A DNA stretch of 64,000 bases. Origin: Sedimentitalea sp042687825 (GTDB lineage Bacteria; Pseudomonadota; Alphaproteobacteria; Rhodobacterales; Rhodobacteraceae). Positions within the stretch are counted from its first letter, which is position 1; each line of letters begins with the position of its first letter. The notes below the pieces were generated by a model. That model was not told where the DNA came from. It searched no databases and saw nothing but the letters and a program-made list of their open reading frames with translations. Below, in pieces: positions 47,069 through 55,792 of this stretch. Both the position numbers and the translations under genes were made by a program. The DNA lies in contig NZ_JBHUQE010000003.1 in NCBI RefSeq assembly GCF_042687825.1, forward strand, positions 1 to 64,000. The letters are read 5' to 3'.

Positions 47069-48676
47069 TCAGACCATCATTTCCTTGGTGGCGGTCAGCC
47101 GCACGTCGGGATAGTCGCGTTCGATCCGGTCGATGTCCCATTGCAGCCGGGTCAGATAGACGATGTCGCCATCATGGTCATGGGCGATGTGCTGCTTGTT
47201 GGCGGCGACGAATTTCTCGACCGCGGGTTTTTCGCCGCTGACCCAGCGGGCCGAGGTGAATTGCGAATTGTCGAACCGCACGGGCAGGCCGTATTCCAGC
47301 TCGATCCGGCTGGCCAGAACCTCGAATTGCAGCGCGCCGACGACGCCGACCACAAAGCCCGATCCAAAGCTGGGCTTGAATACCTTGGCCGCGCCTTCCT
47401 CGGCAAATTGCATCAGCGCCTTTTCCAGGTGCTTGGATTTCATCGGATCGCCCGCGCGCACCCCCTGCAGCAGTTCCGGTGCAAAGCTGGGAATACCGGT
47501 GACGCGCAGCGCCTCGCCTTCGGTCAGCGTGTCGCCGATGCGCAGCTGGCCGTGATTGGGAATGCCGATGATGTCTCCGGCCCAGGCCTCTTCGGCCAGT
47601 TCCCTGTCGCTGGCCAGAAACAGCACCGGGTTGCTGATCGCCATCGGTTTCTTGCTGCGCACATGCGTCAGTTTCATGCCGCGCCGGAAATGCCCCGAGG
47701 CCATGCGCACAAAGGCCACGCGGTCGCGATGCTTGGGGTCCATGTTCGCCTGAACCTTGAAGACAAAGCCGGAAACTTTTGTTTCCTCTGGACAAATCTG
47801 TCTTGGGTTGGCGGTCTGGGGTTGCGGCTGGGGGCCGTATTGCCCGATTCCGTCCATCAGTTCCTTGACGCCAAAACTGTTGATCGCCGAACCGAACCAG
47901 ATCGGGGTCATATGCCCCTCCAGCACCGCCTGCGGGTTCAGCGCGGGCAACAATTCGCGCGCCATTTCCAGTTCTTCGCGCAGTTGATCCAACAACTGCG
48001 CCGGTACGTGTTCGGCCAGGGCCGGGTCATCCAGCCCCTTGATCTCGATGCTTTCGGCCACCTTGTTGCGGTCGGCCCGGTCCATCAGTTCCAGGCGGTC
48101 GCGCAGGATGTCATAGCAGCCCAGAAAATCGCGCCCCTGACCGATCGGCCAGCTGGCCGGGGTCACGTCGATGGCCAGGTTCTCCTGAATCTCGTCGATG
48201 ATTTCAAAGACGTCGCGGCTTTCGCGGTCCATCTTGTTGCAAAAGGTCAGGATCGGCAGATCGCGCAGCCGGCAGACCTCGAACAGTTTCTGGGTCTGGC
48301 TCTCGACCCCCTTGGCACCGTCGATCACCATCACCGCCGCATCCACCGCCGTCAGGGTGCGATAAGTGTCTTCGGAAAAGTCGCTGTGCCCGGGCGTGTC
48401 GACCAGATTGAACCGAAAGCTGTTGTAATCGAACGACATCGCCGAGGCCGAGACCGAAATGCCCCGGTCCTTTTCCATCTGCATGAAATCCGACCGGGTG
48501 CGTCGGGCCTCGCCCTTGGCGCGCACCTGTCCGGCCATCTGGATGGCGCCGCCATAGAGCAGGAATTTCTCGGTCAGCGTGGTCTTGCCCGCGTCCGGGT
48601 GCGAGATGATCGCAAAGGTGCGGCGCCGCGCGATTTCGGGCGGCAGGTCTGGGCGGTTTGCAGCGGTGTCCAACAT
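47069..48676 (-). CDS. prfC: Peptide chain release factor 3
   Basis: 535-aa GTPase that recycles RF1/RF2 from the ribosome. G-domain motifs are ISHPDAGKTTLTE (G1, about residues 24-36), DTPGHSDF (G3) and FCNKMDRE (G4), followed by RF3-specific segments DREATASWPIGQG-like TPASWPIGQGRDFLG and the C-terminal domain. ATG 48676 gives the family length. The frame upstream to 48976 reads through the divergent SDR promoter region and is not coding. Confidence 0.95.
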   Translation of the reverse strand: MLDTAANRPDLPPEIARRRTFAIISHPDAGKTTLTEKFLLYGGAIQMAGQVRAKGEARRTRSDFMQMEKDRGISVSASAMSFDYNSFRFNLVDTPGHSDFSEDTYRTLTAVDAAVMVIDGAKGVESQTQKLFEVCRLRDLPILTFCNKMDRESRDVFEIIDEIQENLAIDVTPASWPIGQGRDFLGCYDILRDRLELMDRADRNKVAESIEIKGLDDPALAEHVPAQLLDQLREELEMARELLPALNPQAVLEGHMTPIWFGSAINSFGVKELMDGIGQYGPQPQPQTANPRQICPEETKVSGFVFKVQANMDPKHRDRVAFVRMASGHFRRGMKLTHVRSKKPMAISNPVLFLASDRELAEEAWAGDIIGIPNHGQLRIGDTLTEGEALRVTGIPSFAPELLQGVRAGDPMKSKHLEKALMQFAEEGAAKVFKPSFGSGFVVGVVGALQFEVLASRIELEYGLPVRFDNSQFTSARWVSGEKPAVEKFVAANKQHIAHDHDGDIVYLTRLQWDIDRIERDYPDVRLTATKEMMV

Positions 48677-48794
48677 GTCCGGGCGTATAGGTAAGGATTG
48701 CGGCAAGCGCAAGAATGGCGGGCGCGGCGGGAACCGCTGGCCTTTTTGGGCGCGCGGGTCATACTCGGGCCGCAACAGGATCGGAGGGGTCAAC

Positions 48795-49574
48795 ATGGAT
48801 CTGGGAATTGCCGGAAAACGCGCGCTGGTCTGCGCCAGCAGCAAGGGGCTGGGGCTGGGCTGCGCCGAGGCGCTGGCCGAGGCCGGGGTCGACCTGGTGA
48901 TGAATGCGCGCGGCACCGAGGCGCTGGAGGTCGCAGCGCAGGCCATTCGCGACGCGCATGGGGTCACGGTGACCACGGTTACCGCCGATGTCGCGACCCG
49001 GGACGGTCAGGCCAGCGTGATCGCCGCCGCCGGGGCGGTCGATATCCTGGTGAACAATGCCGGAGGGCCGCCGCCGGGCATGTGGAGCGACTGGGAGCGC
49101 GAGGATTTCATCAAGGCGCTGGACGCCAACATGCTGGCGCCGATCGCGCTGATCACGGCGCTGGTACCGGGGATGATCGAACGCGGCTGGGGACGGGTGG
49201 TCAACATCACCAGCCAGGCGGTGCGGGCACCGATCCCGGTGCTGGGCCTGTCCAATTCGGCCCGCGCCGGGTTGACCGGGTATGTCGCCGGCACCGCGCG
49301 GCAAGTGGCCGGCCACGGCGTCACCATCAACAACCTGCTGCCGGGCATCCATGACACCGACCGGGCGGTGTCGCTGGATGATGGTGTGGCCAAGGCGCAG
49401 AATATCAGCGTGCAAGAGGCCCGCGACAGGCGCGCGGCGTCGATTCCGGCCGGGCGCTATGGCACGCGCGGCGAATTCGGCGCCACCTGCGCCTTTCTCT
49501 GCAGCCAGCATGCCGGGTTCATCGTCGGGCAGAACATCCTGCTGGATGGCGGCGCCACCAATCTGACCATGTGA
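48795..49574 (+). CDS. Atypical short-chain dehydrogenase/reductase
   Basis: 259-aa Rossmann protein. The nucleotide site is ASSKGLGLGCA (about residues 14-24) and NNAGG is at the usual place. The catalytic YxxxK is missing: the segment after NITS reads LGLSNSARAGLTGY where most SDRs have YSASKAGL. This matches a known divergent SDR subgroup (cd05344-like) annotated as 3-oxoacyl reductase-like. It may bind NAD(P) with altered or no chemistry. GGAGGGG at 48783-48789 supports ATG 48795. The AlkC-like gene starts one base after its stop. Confidence 0.85.
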   Translation: MDLGIAGKRALVCASSKGLGLGCAEALAEAGVDLVMNARGTEALEVAAQAIRDAHGVTVTTVTADVATRDGQASVIAAAGAVDILVNNAGGPPPGMWSDWEREDFIKALDANMLAPIALITALVPGMIERGWGRVVNITSQAVRAPIPVLGLSNSARAGLTGYVAGTARQVAGHGVTINNLLPGIHDTDRAVSLDDGVAKAQNISVQEARDRRAASIPAGRYGTRGEFGATCAFLCSQHAGFIVGQNILLDGGATNLTM

Positions 49575-49575
49575 C

Positions 49576-50697
49576 ATGGCGGCAGGAACGGCGCTCAAGG
49601 ATCGGTTCTACAACGCCTGCAAGGTGCGGCAACTGGCCGACCGGTTCACGGCTGCCGACCCGGGCTTTGACGGCCCGGGTTTTCAGGCGCAGGTCATGGC
49701 GCGGCTGCCGGAACTCGAGCTGAAACAGCGCATGGCCTGGATCGCCGCCTGTCTGGACAGGCAATTGCCGGGGCCGCTGTCCGAGATTGCGCCGGTTTTG
49801 CGGGCGGCATTGCCGCCGCCCCTGGATCCGACCCTGACCGACGGTGATTTCGGCGATTTCATCTATGCGCCGCTGGGCGAACTGGTGGTGATGCGCGGGC
49901 TGGACACGCCGGACCTGGCGCTGGATCTGTTGTGCGATATTACCCAGCGGTTCTCGATGGAATGGGCGCTGCGCCCGTTCCTGAACCGCTGGCCTGACGA
50001 GGTTCTCGCCCGTCTGCGGCACTGGAGCCGGCATAACAATTACCACGTGCGCCGTCTGGTCAGCGAAGGCACCCGTCCGCGGTTGCCCTGGGGGCACAAG
50101 ATCGGGCTGGACGTGGCCACTCCGTTGCCATTGCTGGATCGGTTGCATGCCGATCCCACCCGCTATGTCACCCGGTCGGTGGCCAATCATCTGAATGACA
50201 TCTGCCGGACCCGACCGGATCTGGTAATGGACCGGTTGTCGGACTGGGCCGATCGGGGCGGGCAGGACCCTGTCGAGCGGGCCTGGATGACCCGCCACGC
50301 GCTGCGCGGCCTGATCAAGGCGGGCAACCCGCGCGCCTTGGCCATGCTGGGATTTGATCCGGGCGCAACAATCGACGTGGTGGCCTTTGAGGTTCCGCCA
50401 CATGCGGATATCGGTGGAAAACTGGCGCTGCGGGTGGCGCTGTGCGCGCCCAAAGAGGCTGCGGCGATGGTGGATGTGGTGTTGTGGCGGCGGCGTGCGG
50501 ATGGCCGGCTGTCGCCCCGGGTGTTCAAGGTGAAACAGCTTGAACTGCCCGCCGGTCGCCGCGTTGACCTGGAGCGGACGCTGCCGTTGCGCGGTCAGGC
50601 CACGACCTATCGGCTGCATCCCGGCACGCATCGTATCGATCTGCAGGTCAATGGGCGTACTCTGGCCAGCGCCGGCTTTGAGTTGCGACCGGCCTGA
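49576..50697 (+). CDS. DNA alkylation repair protein, AlkC-like
   Basis: 373 aa. The N-terminal 250 residues are HEAT-like helices (WALRPFLNRWPDEVL, RLVSEGTRPRLPWG, YVTRSVANHLNDI) as in AlkC glycosylases that remove 3-methyladenine. The C-terminal 100 residues are beta-rich with an Ig-like pattern (TYRLHPGTHRIDLQVNG), also seen in AlkC subgroups. ATG 49576 lies one base after the SDR stop, so translation is coupled. Distinct from the AlkD-like protein at 6.3 kb. Confidence 0.83.
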   Translation: MAAGTALKDRFYNACKVRQLADRFTAADPGFDGPGFQAQVMARLPELELKQRMAWIAACLDRQLPGPLSEIAPVLRAALPPPLDPTLTDGDFGDFIYAPLGELVVMRGLDTPDLALDLLCDITQRFSMEWALRPFLNRWPDEVLARLRHWSRHNNYHVRRLVSEGTRPRLPWGHKIGLDVATPLPLLDRLHADPTRYVTRSVANHLNDICRTRPDLVMDRLSDWADRGGQDPVERAWMTRHALRGLIKAGNPRALAMLGFDPGATIDVVAFEVPPHADIGGKLALRVALCAPKEAAAMVDVVLWRRRADGRLSPRVFKVKQLELPAGRRVDLERTLPLRGQATTYRLHPGTHRIDLQVNGRTLASAGFELRPA

Positions 50698-50804
50698 TGG
50701 TTCCGCCTCGGGCGGCGGGCTGGGTGCTTGCGCCGCTGCGGCGGGGTTGTTATCTGCGCAGAAGCCCGATGAATTTGATCGGGTACAGGCAATGAGGCCC
50801 AACG

Positions 50805-51929
50805 GTGCAATCCAAGACCCTGCATGCCCAGACCAAGCCGGCCCCGGTTGCGGGGGCCGCCGCACCGCGGCTGGAAATTCGCAACCTGAAACGCCGGTTT
50901 CAGGGCCGTATCGTGGTGAATGACGTATCGCTATCGATCATGCCGGGGCAGGTTACCTGCCTTCTGGGCCCCTCCGGCTGCGGCAAGTCGACCACGCTGC
51001 GAATGATCGCCGGTGTCGAGATGCAGGACAGCGGCGAAATCTGGGTAGATGGCAAGCTGGTCTGCGACACGATATTTCGCGTGCCGCCCGAACGCCGCGG
51101 TATCGGCCTGATGTTTCAGGATTTTGCGCTGTTTCCGCATCTCAGCGTGGCCGGCAACGTCGCTTTTGGACTGAGCGGCAGCAAGGACGAGAAACGCGCC
51201 CGGGTCGTCGAGTTGCTGGAACGGGTCGATCTGATCCAGTTCATCGACGGCTATCCGCATCAATTGTCCGGCGGCGAACAGCAGCGCGTGGCGCTGGCCC
51301 GTGCGCTGGCGCCGCGCCCCAGCATCATGCTGATGGATGAACCGTTTTCCGGGCTGGACAACCGGCTGCGCGACGGCATTCGCGACGAGACCCTGAGCCT
51401 GCTCAAGGAAGAGGACACCGCCGTCCTGCTGGTCACCCACGAACCCGAAGAGGCGATGCGCATGGCCGACGAGATCGCGCTGATGCGCGATGGCCGGATC
51501 GTTCAGCAGGGCGCACCTTACAACGTCTATACCCGCCCGGTGGATCGGGCCGCCGTGGCGTTCTTTTCCGATGCCAACGTGTTGCGGGCGCAGGTCAACG
51601 GTGCTCTGGCGCAAACCCCGTTCGGCCAGTTCCTGGCCCCCGGCGTACCCGACGGCACCGATGTCGATATCGTCTTTCGGCCCCAGCATGTGCGCATCGA
51701 TTTCGACCGGGCGGGTATCGGGCCGTTACCGACGCCGACCGATGGCGTGGCGGCACGCGGTGTGGTGCAGCGGGCTCGGTTCATGGGGCATGAAAGCCTG
51801 ATCGAGTTTTGCATGGATTACGACGGTTCGGTGCTGAAGGCGACGGTGCCCAACGTGTTCCTGCCGCATGAAGGCAAGGTGATGTGGCTGACCATTCGGC
51901 GGGACAGGTGTTTCGTGTTTCCGGCCTGA
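50805..51929 (+). CDS. ABC transporter ATP-binding protein (iron(III)/polyamine type), orphan
   Basis: 374 aa. Walker A GPSGCGKST, Q-loop MFQDFALFP, signature LSGGEQQR, Walker B IMLMDEPFSGLD and the switch His (VTHEPEEA) are intact; a C-terminal TOBE-like regulatory domain follows (about residue 260 on). It belongs to the FbpC/PotA class, which serves Fe3+ or polyamine importers. No permease or binding protein is adjacent, so its partners must be elsewhere. GTG start with GAGG seven bases upstream. The gap from the AlkC-like gene is 107 bases. Confidence 0.88.
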   Translation: MQSKTLHAQTKPAPVAGAAAPRLEIRNLKRRFQGRIVVNDVSLSIMPGQVTCLLGPSGCGKSTTLRMIAGVEMQDSGEIWVDGKLVCDTIFRVPPERRGIGLMFQDFALFPHLSVAGNVAFGLSGSKDEKRARVVELLERVDLIQFIDGYPHQLSGGEQQRVALARALAPRPSIMLMDEPFSGLDNRLRDGIRDETLSLLKEEDTAVLLVTHEPEEAMRMADEIALMRDGRIVQQGAPYNVYTRPVDRAAVAFFSDANVLRAQVNGALAQTPFGQFLAPGVPDGTDVDIVFRPQHVRIDFDRAGIGPLPTPTDGVAARGVVQRARFMGHESLIEFCMDYDGSVLKATVPNVFLPHEGKVMWLTIRRDRCFVFPA

Positions 51930-51972
51930 GCCTGGGACACGCGGACCGCGGCCACCGTGTGAGGACAGCGAT

Positions 51973-52638
51973 TTAGGGGCTGTGGTCGGACAGACGCTTG
52001 CCCGGTTCATCGACAAAAAGTTCCGGCAGCGGCGTCGCAGTTTCGATCAGATCGGTGCGGAACTCGTGAAAACCACCGTGACTGTCGCACCAGGCCAACA
52101 GGATCCAGACCCCGCCCCAGGGGGCCAGCCGCAGGGGCCGTACAACATGCGGGATGCGGCGGCCATCGGGGTGGCAATAGGTCAGGTCCAGTTTCTGCTT
52201 GCCGGCAATGGCGTCGCGCAGGCCGGCCATGTGCGACAGGCCGCGCGCCGGATCGGCCAGGGGGTTCAGGGCGGTTTTCCAGGCCTCGGCCTCGGCGATG
52301 GTTTCCGCCGGCAATGCCGCCTCGATCTTGTCGGCCAGCGTTCTTGCGGCGTTACTCAGTTCCGGATCGGCGGCCTCTGAAACGATGGCGATGCCTAGGT
52401 TCAGCGCATCCAGTTCGGCCGGTGTCAGGGTCAGTGGCGGCAGGGCGATATGGTCGGTCACACGATAGCCGGTGCCGCGCGTGCCCTGCACCGGTATACC
52501 GGCCGCGCCCAACCGCGCGATGTCGCGATAGATCGTGCGTTGGGATACGCCCAGCCGGGCGGCCAGGTCGCCGGCGGTGTACACCTGTCCGTTGCGCAAC
52601 AAGGCGATCAGTTGAACAAGTCGGTGAGGGCGCGGCAT
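51973..52638 (-). CDS. YafY-type helix-turn-helix / WYL domain transcriptional regulator
   Basis: 221 aa from ATG 52638 (52653 is the alternative; neither has a clear ribosome site). The N-terminal winged helix is RLVQLIALLRNGQVYTAGDLA and LGVSQRTIYRDIARL; the C-terminal part has the WYL-like ligand region (LDLTYCHPDGRRIPHVVRPLRLAPWGGVWILLAW). Family members repress or activate in response to small molecules or single-stranded DNA. An inverted repeat lies just upstream and could be its own operator. It is convergent with the ABC gene. Confidence 0.85.
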   Translation of the reverse strand: MPRPHRLVQLIALLRNGQVYTAGDLAARLGVSQRTIYRDIARLGAAGIPVQGTRGTGYRVTDHIALPPLTLTPAELDALNLGIAIVSEAADPELSNAARTLADKIEAALPAETIAEAEAWKTALNPLADPARGLSHMAGLRDAIAGKQKLDLTYCHPDGRRIPHVVRPLRLAPWGGVWILLAWCDSHGGFHEFRTDLIETATPLPELFVDEPGKRLSDHSP

Positions 52639-52674
52639 GGGGCTTGGTGACATATCAGAGCAGGAAAATCCACA

Positions 52675-52701
52675 ACAACTGACAAAAACATGTCAGTTGT
52701 C
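52675..52701 (-). promoter_or_regulatory. Candidate WYL-regulator operator
   Basis: TGACA-N6-TGTCA (52681-52696) is flanked by ACAAC on the left (52675-52679, one bulged T) and GTTGT on the right, giving arms of ten bases. It lies about 25-45 bases upstream of the regulator gene, in the gap shared with tatA. TGACA/TGTCA half-sites are known for YafY-like regulators in general terms; binding here is inferred. Confidence 0.45.
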
Positions 52702-52810
52702 GGCACCGCGCTCCACTATGCGCCGGAATGTGATGGGGTTTGGCCATGTGCGCGTGGTTTGCGTCTTTTCAGCGTCCGGGGGGCTGCGTAGAACGCAGAC
52801 AACTTTTCAC

Positions 52811-52832
52811 GCGCGCCGCCCGGGCGGCGCGC
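52811..52832 (+). repeat. Perfect 22-bp GC palindrome upstream of tatA
   Basis: GCGCGCCGCCC and its exact complement GGGCGGCGCGC are contiguous, with no mismatch. As RNA it would form a very stable stem eight bases before the tatA ribosome site GAGGAG (52840-52845). No T-tract follows. Probably an RNA stability or translation element. Confidence 0.7.
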
Positions 52833-52851
52833 CCTGTCTGAGGAGACGGAC

Positions 52852-53067
52852 ATGTTGAACAATATCGGCCTTCCCGGCCTGTTGCTGATCGCGGTGGTGG
52901 TTCTGGTGCTGTTTGGTCGCGGCAAGATCAGTTCGCTGATGGGCGAAGTGGGCAAGGGCATCACCTCGTTCAAGAAAGGCATCAACGAGGGCCAGAAGGA
53001 ACTGGAAGACGACAAGGCCGCCGAGGCCAAGGACGTCACGCCCGAAACCGACAAGGACAAGGCGTAA
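52852..53067 (+). CDS. tatA: Sec-independent protein translocase subunit TatA
   Basis: 71 aa. An N-terminal transmembrane helix (GLPGLLLIAVVVLVLFG) is followed by the FGRGKISSLMGEVGKGI hinge and amphipathic helix, then an acidic, Lys-rich tail. TatA multimerises to form the twin-arginine export pore. GAGGAG seven bases upstream. It starts the tatABC operon. Confidence 0.95.
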   Translation: MLNNIGLPGLLLIAVVVLVLFGRGKISSLMGEVGKGITSFKKGINEGQKELEDDKAAEAKDVTPETDKDKA

Positions 53068-53073
53068 CCACGG

Positions 53074-53553
53074 ATGTTCGACCTGGGCTGGACCGAGTTG
53101 CTGGTGATCGGCATCGTGGCGCTGATTGTTGTCGGCCCCAAGGATCTGCCGGTGCTGTTTCGCAGCGTCGGGCGGTTCGTGGGCAAGGCCAGGGGCATGG
53201 CGCGCGAGTTTTCCAGCGCGATGCATGACGCGGCCGAGCAATCGGGCGTCAACGACGTGGCCAAGGGGCTCAAGGCGGCCAGCAACCCGATGGCCGCCGC
53301 CATGGACGAGGTCAAGGACGTGGCCCGCGATCTGGGCGACAACTTGAACCCGGCCAAGCTGGACCCGGCAAAATACGACCCGACCAGCGAAATCGGCAAA
53401 CTGGCCGCAGAACGTGCCAAAGCCGCCGAAAAGATCGAGGCCGCGTCGGCCCGGGCGGCGGCCGACCGGCTGAGCCGAGAGGCCGCAGAGGCGCAGGCCA
53501 AGGCGGCGGAATACGAGGCGAACCTGGCCGACAAGCCGGAAAGTAAAGCATGA
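53074..53553 (+). CDS. tatB: Sec-independent protein translocase subunit TatB
   Basis: 159 aa. The N-terminal membrane helix MFDLGWTELLVIGIVALIVVGPKDLP has the Glu and Pro-Lys-Asp-Leu-Pro typical of TatB, followed by an amphipathic helix and a long Ala-rich, charged, coiled-coil-like tail. TatB and TatC form the receptor for folded proteins with RR signal peptides. The 3' end overlaps tatC by four bases. Confidence 0.94.
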   Translation: MFDLGWTELLVIGIVALIVVGPKDLPVLFRSVGRFVGKARGMAREFSSAMHDAAEQSGVNDVAKGLKAASNPMAAAMDEVKDVARDLGDNLNPAKLDPAKYDPTSEIGKLAAERAKAAEKIEAASARAAADRLSREAAEAQAKAAEYEANLADKPESKA

Positions 53554-54425
53554 GCCCAACCGACGATATCGAGGACAGCAGCGCGCCGCTGATCGAGCAT
53601 CTGGCCGAGCTGCGTTCCCGGCTGATCCACTCGGTGGTGGCGTTCATCGCCGGCATGGTGGTCTGTTTCACCGTGGCGACGCCGATCTTCAATTTTCTGA
53701 CCGCGCCGCTGTGCCAGGTGCTGGCCGATCGCGGCCAGGATTGCGATCTGATCTTCATCAGCCCGCAAGAGGGGTTCTTTGTCGCCATTAAGGTCTCGCT
53801 GCTGGGCGGGTTCCTGCTGGCCTTTCCCTATATCGGGCTGCAGATGTGGCGCTTTGTGGCGCCGGGTCTGTACAAATCGGAAAAAGGGGCCTTTCTGCCC
53901 TTTCTGATCGCCTCGCCTTTCATGTTCGTCCTGGGCGCGTCGTTTGCCTTTTACGTGGTGACGCCGCTGGCCTATGACTTTTTTCTGGGTTTTCAGCAGT
54001 TCGGCGCCGATGGCGCCGCGGTGACCGAGGGGCAGGCCCCGCTGAGCGTGGTGTTTCAGGGCAGTGCGCAGGAATATCTGAACCTGACGATCAAGTTCAT
54101 CGTCGCCTTTGGCCTGTGTTTTCAATTGCCGGTTCTGCTGACATTGATGGGCAAGGCCGGACTGGTCAGCGCCGAAGGGCTGGGAAATGTGCGCAAATAT
54201 GCCGTGGTCGGCATTCTGGTTCTGGCCGCGCTGGTGACACCGCCCGATGTGATCACCCAGATCATCCTGTTTGTGGTCGTCTATGGCCTGTACGAAGTGT
54301 CGATTTTTCTGGTCCGCCGGGTCGAAACCCAGCGCGAGGAACAGCTGCGCGCAGAGGGTTATTATGACGACGACATGTTCGACGATGAACCGGTGAACAC
54401 GTCCCAGGAGAAAGACGGCAGGTGA
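53550..54425 (+). CDS. tatC: Sec-independent protein translocase subunit TatC
   Basis: 291 aa, six membrane helices. The N-terminal APLIEHLAELRSRL block and the FISPQEGFFVAIKVSLLGG stretch (conserved Glu) mark the signal-peptide-binding site; GLCFQLPVLLTLMGKAG and TPPDVITQI follow. The tail is acidic. ATG overlaps tatB, and its stop overlaps the DUF815 gene. Confidence 0.96.
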   Translation: MSPTDDIEDSSAPLIEHLAELRSRLIHSVVAFIAGMVVCFTVATPIFNFLTAPLCQVLADRGQDCDLIFISPQEGFFVAIKVSLLGGFLLAFPYIGLQMWRFVAPGLYKSEKGAFLPFLIASPFMFVLGASFAFYVVTPLAYDFFLGFQQFGADGAAVTEGQAPLSVVFQGSAQEYLNLTIKFIVAFGLCFQLPVLLTLMGKAGLVSAEGLGNVRKYAVVGILVLAALVTPPDVITQIILFVVVYGLYEVSIFLVRRVETQREEQLRAEGYYDDDMFDDEPVNTSQEKDGR

Positions 54426-55264
54426 CCGACGATCCCATGAACCGCATTGCGGCGGCGCTGGAAAGGATGTCGCCGCCGCCCATGCCCGCGCCCGATTTCG
54501 AGGCCGCCGGTGCCTTTGTCTGGCATGTCGAGCCGGACCGGATGGAGCCGGTCGAAAGGGTCAACCGGGTGGCGCTGGATCTTCTGGTCGGAATCGACCG
54601 GTCGCGCGATACGCTGCTGGACAACACGCGCCGCTTTGCTGCCGGCCACGCCGCCAACAACGCCCTGTTGTGGGGCGCTCGCGGCATGGGGAAATCCAGC
54701 CTTGTCAAGGCGATCCATGCCGATGTTCATGCTGATCACCCGGCGCTGAAACTGGTCGAACTGCAACGCGAGGATCTGCCCAGCGTCGGGCGGTTGCTGA
54801 ACCATCTGCGCGGCGCGCCGCAGCGGTTCCTGCTGTTCTGCGACGACCTGTCCTTTTCCCATGACGACCAGCATTACAAGAGCCTCAAGGCGGTGCTGGA
54901 TGGCGGCATAGAGGGCCGGCCGGAAAACGTGGTGTTCTATGCCACCAGCAACCGTCGCCATCTGATGCCCCGCGACATGATCGAGAACGAACGCAGCAGC
55001 GCCATCAACCCGTCAGAGGCGGTCGAGGAAAAGGTCTCGCTTTCGGACCGGTTCGGGCTGTGGCTGGGCTTTCATCCCTGTTCTCAGGACGAGTATCTGG
55101 CGATGATCGACGGCTATTGCACCGCCTACGGGCTGCACATCGCGCCGGAAACCCTGCGCGCCGAGGCGATCGAATGGCAGGCGACGCGCGGCGCGCGATC
55201 AGGCCGGGTCGCCTGGCAGTTTTTTACCGATCTGGCCGGACGCAACGGGGTATCTTTGGCATAG
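54422..55264 (+). CDS. DUF815 family AAA-type ATPase
   Basis: 280 aa. P-loop GARGMGKSSLVKA (about residues 82-94), Walker B-like LLFCDDLSF, sensor-like VVFYATSNRRHLMPRD and ERSSAINPSEAVEEK are typical of the DUF815 (COG2607) family of uncharacterised AAA ATPases. The GTG start overlaps the tatC stop by four bases, so it is part of the tat transcript. A role in Tat function is not established. Confidence 0.88.
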   Translation: MTDDPMNRIAAALERMSPPPMPAPDFEAAGAFVWHVEPDRMEPVERVNRVALDLLVGIDRSRDTLLDNTRRFAAGHAANNALLWGARGMGKSSLVKAIHADVHADHPALKLVELQREDLPSVGRLLNHLRGAPQRFLLFCDDLSFSHDDQHYKSLKAVLDGGIEGRPENVVFYATSNRRHLMPRDMIENERSSAINPSEAVEEKVSLSDRFGLWLGFHPCSQDEYLAMIDGYCTAYGLHIAPETLRAEAIEWQATRGARSGRVAWQFFTDLAGRNGVSLA

Positions 55265-55314
55265 CGGATCGGGTCAGGCCCCAAGAAACCGGCCTATGAC
55301 GGGCATTGTTCGGA

Positions 55315-55647
55315 TCAATTCGGTCGCATGTGAACCCGTATGTTGATGCCCTTTCCGATGAAATTCACAAAGCTGCCGTTTTTTGCCAGGGTGGCATCGA
55401 CGCCGTTGATATCTGCGACCCAGCCGTGTTTCTTTTCTGCCAGGGCAAAATTTTGCGGCTCGTCCTGGGCCTGGATGCCGGCATTGCCCGAGGATCCAAA
55501 GCTCATTTCGGTACATTCGGAATTGACCGTGAAATGAGCCTGGAAATTCATTTCTTCGCCCTGAAAGGATCCCCCGGCCCACGGGCAGGCGGATGCGCCG
55601 GTCGCCCCTAAAACGGCAAGGGCGGACGCGAATAGCGCAAATCTCAT
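55315..55647 (-). CDS. Small exported protein of unknown function
   Basis: 110 aa with a signal peptide (MRFALFASALAVLGATGASA) followed by a beta-rich domain of about 90 residues. Two Cys, one right after the cleavage site (CPWAGG) and one in NSECTEM, could form a disulfide. GGGAG upstream supports ATG 55647; the longer frame to 55713 would hide the signal peptide. No family recognised. It is convergent with the DUF815 gene and lies downstream of nlpD. Confidence 0.65.
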   Translation of the reverse strand: MRFALFASALAVLGATGASACPWAGGSFQGEEMNFQAHFTVNSECTEMSFGSSGNAGIQAQDEPQNFALAEKKHGWVADINGVDATLAKNGSFVNFIGKGINIRVHMRPN

Positions 55648-55792
55648 GACAAAAACTCCCGATGTCAGCTGCACCGGCAGTCTGATTGGGGCGCAACTCA
55701 TGTCAAGGGGCATGGCATCCGGTCCGGGATGTCTGCTCGCCTCTGATCAGTGGCGTGGCCAATTTTCCGCAAACCAGGTCCGACGGCGCCCG

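Noticed and set aside
48677..48976. 100-codon N-terminal extension of prfC
   Set aside because: RF3 proteins begin shortly before the P-loop. The extension overlaps the divergent SDR gene and its ribosome site.
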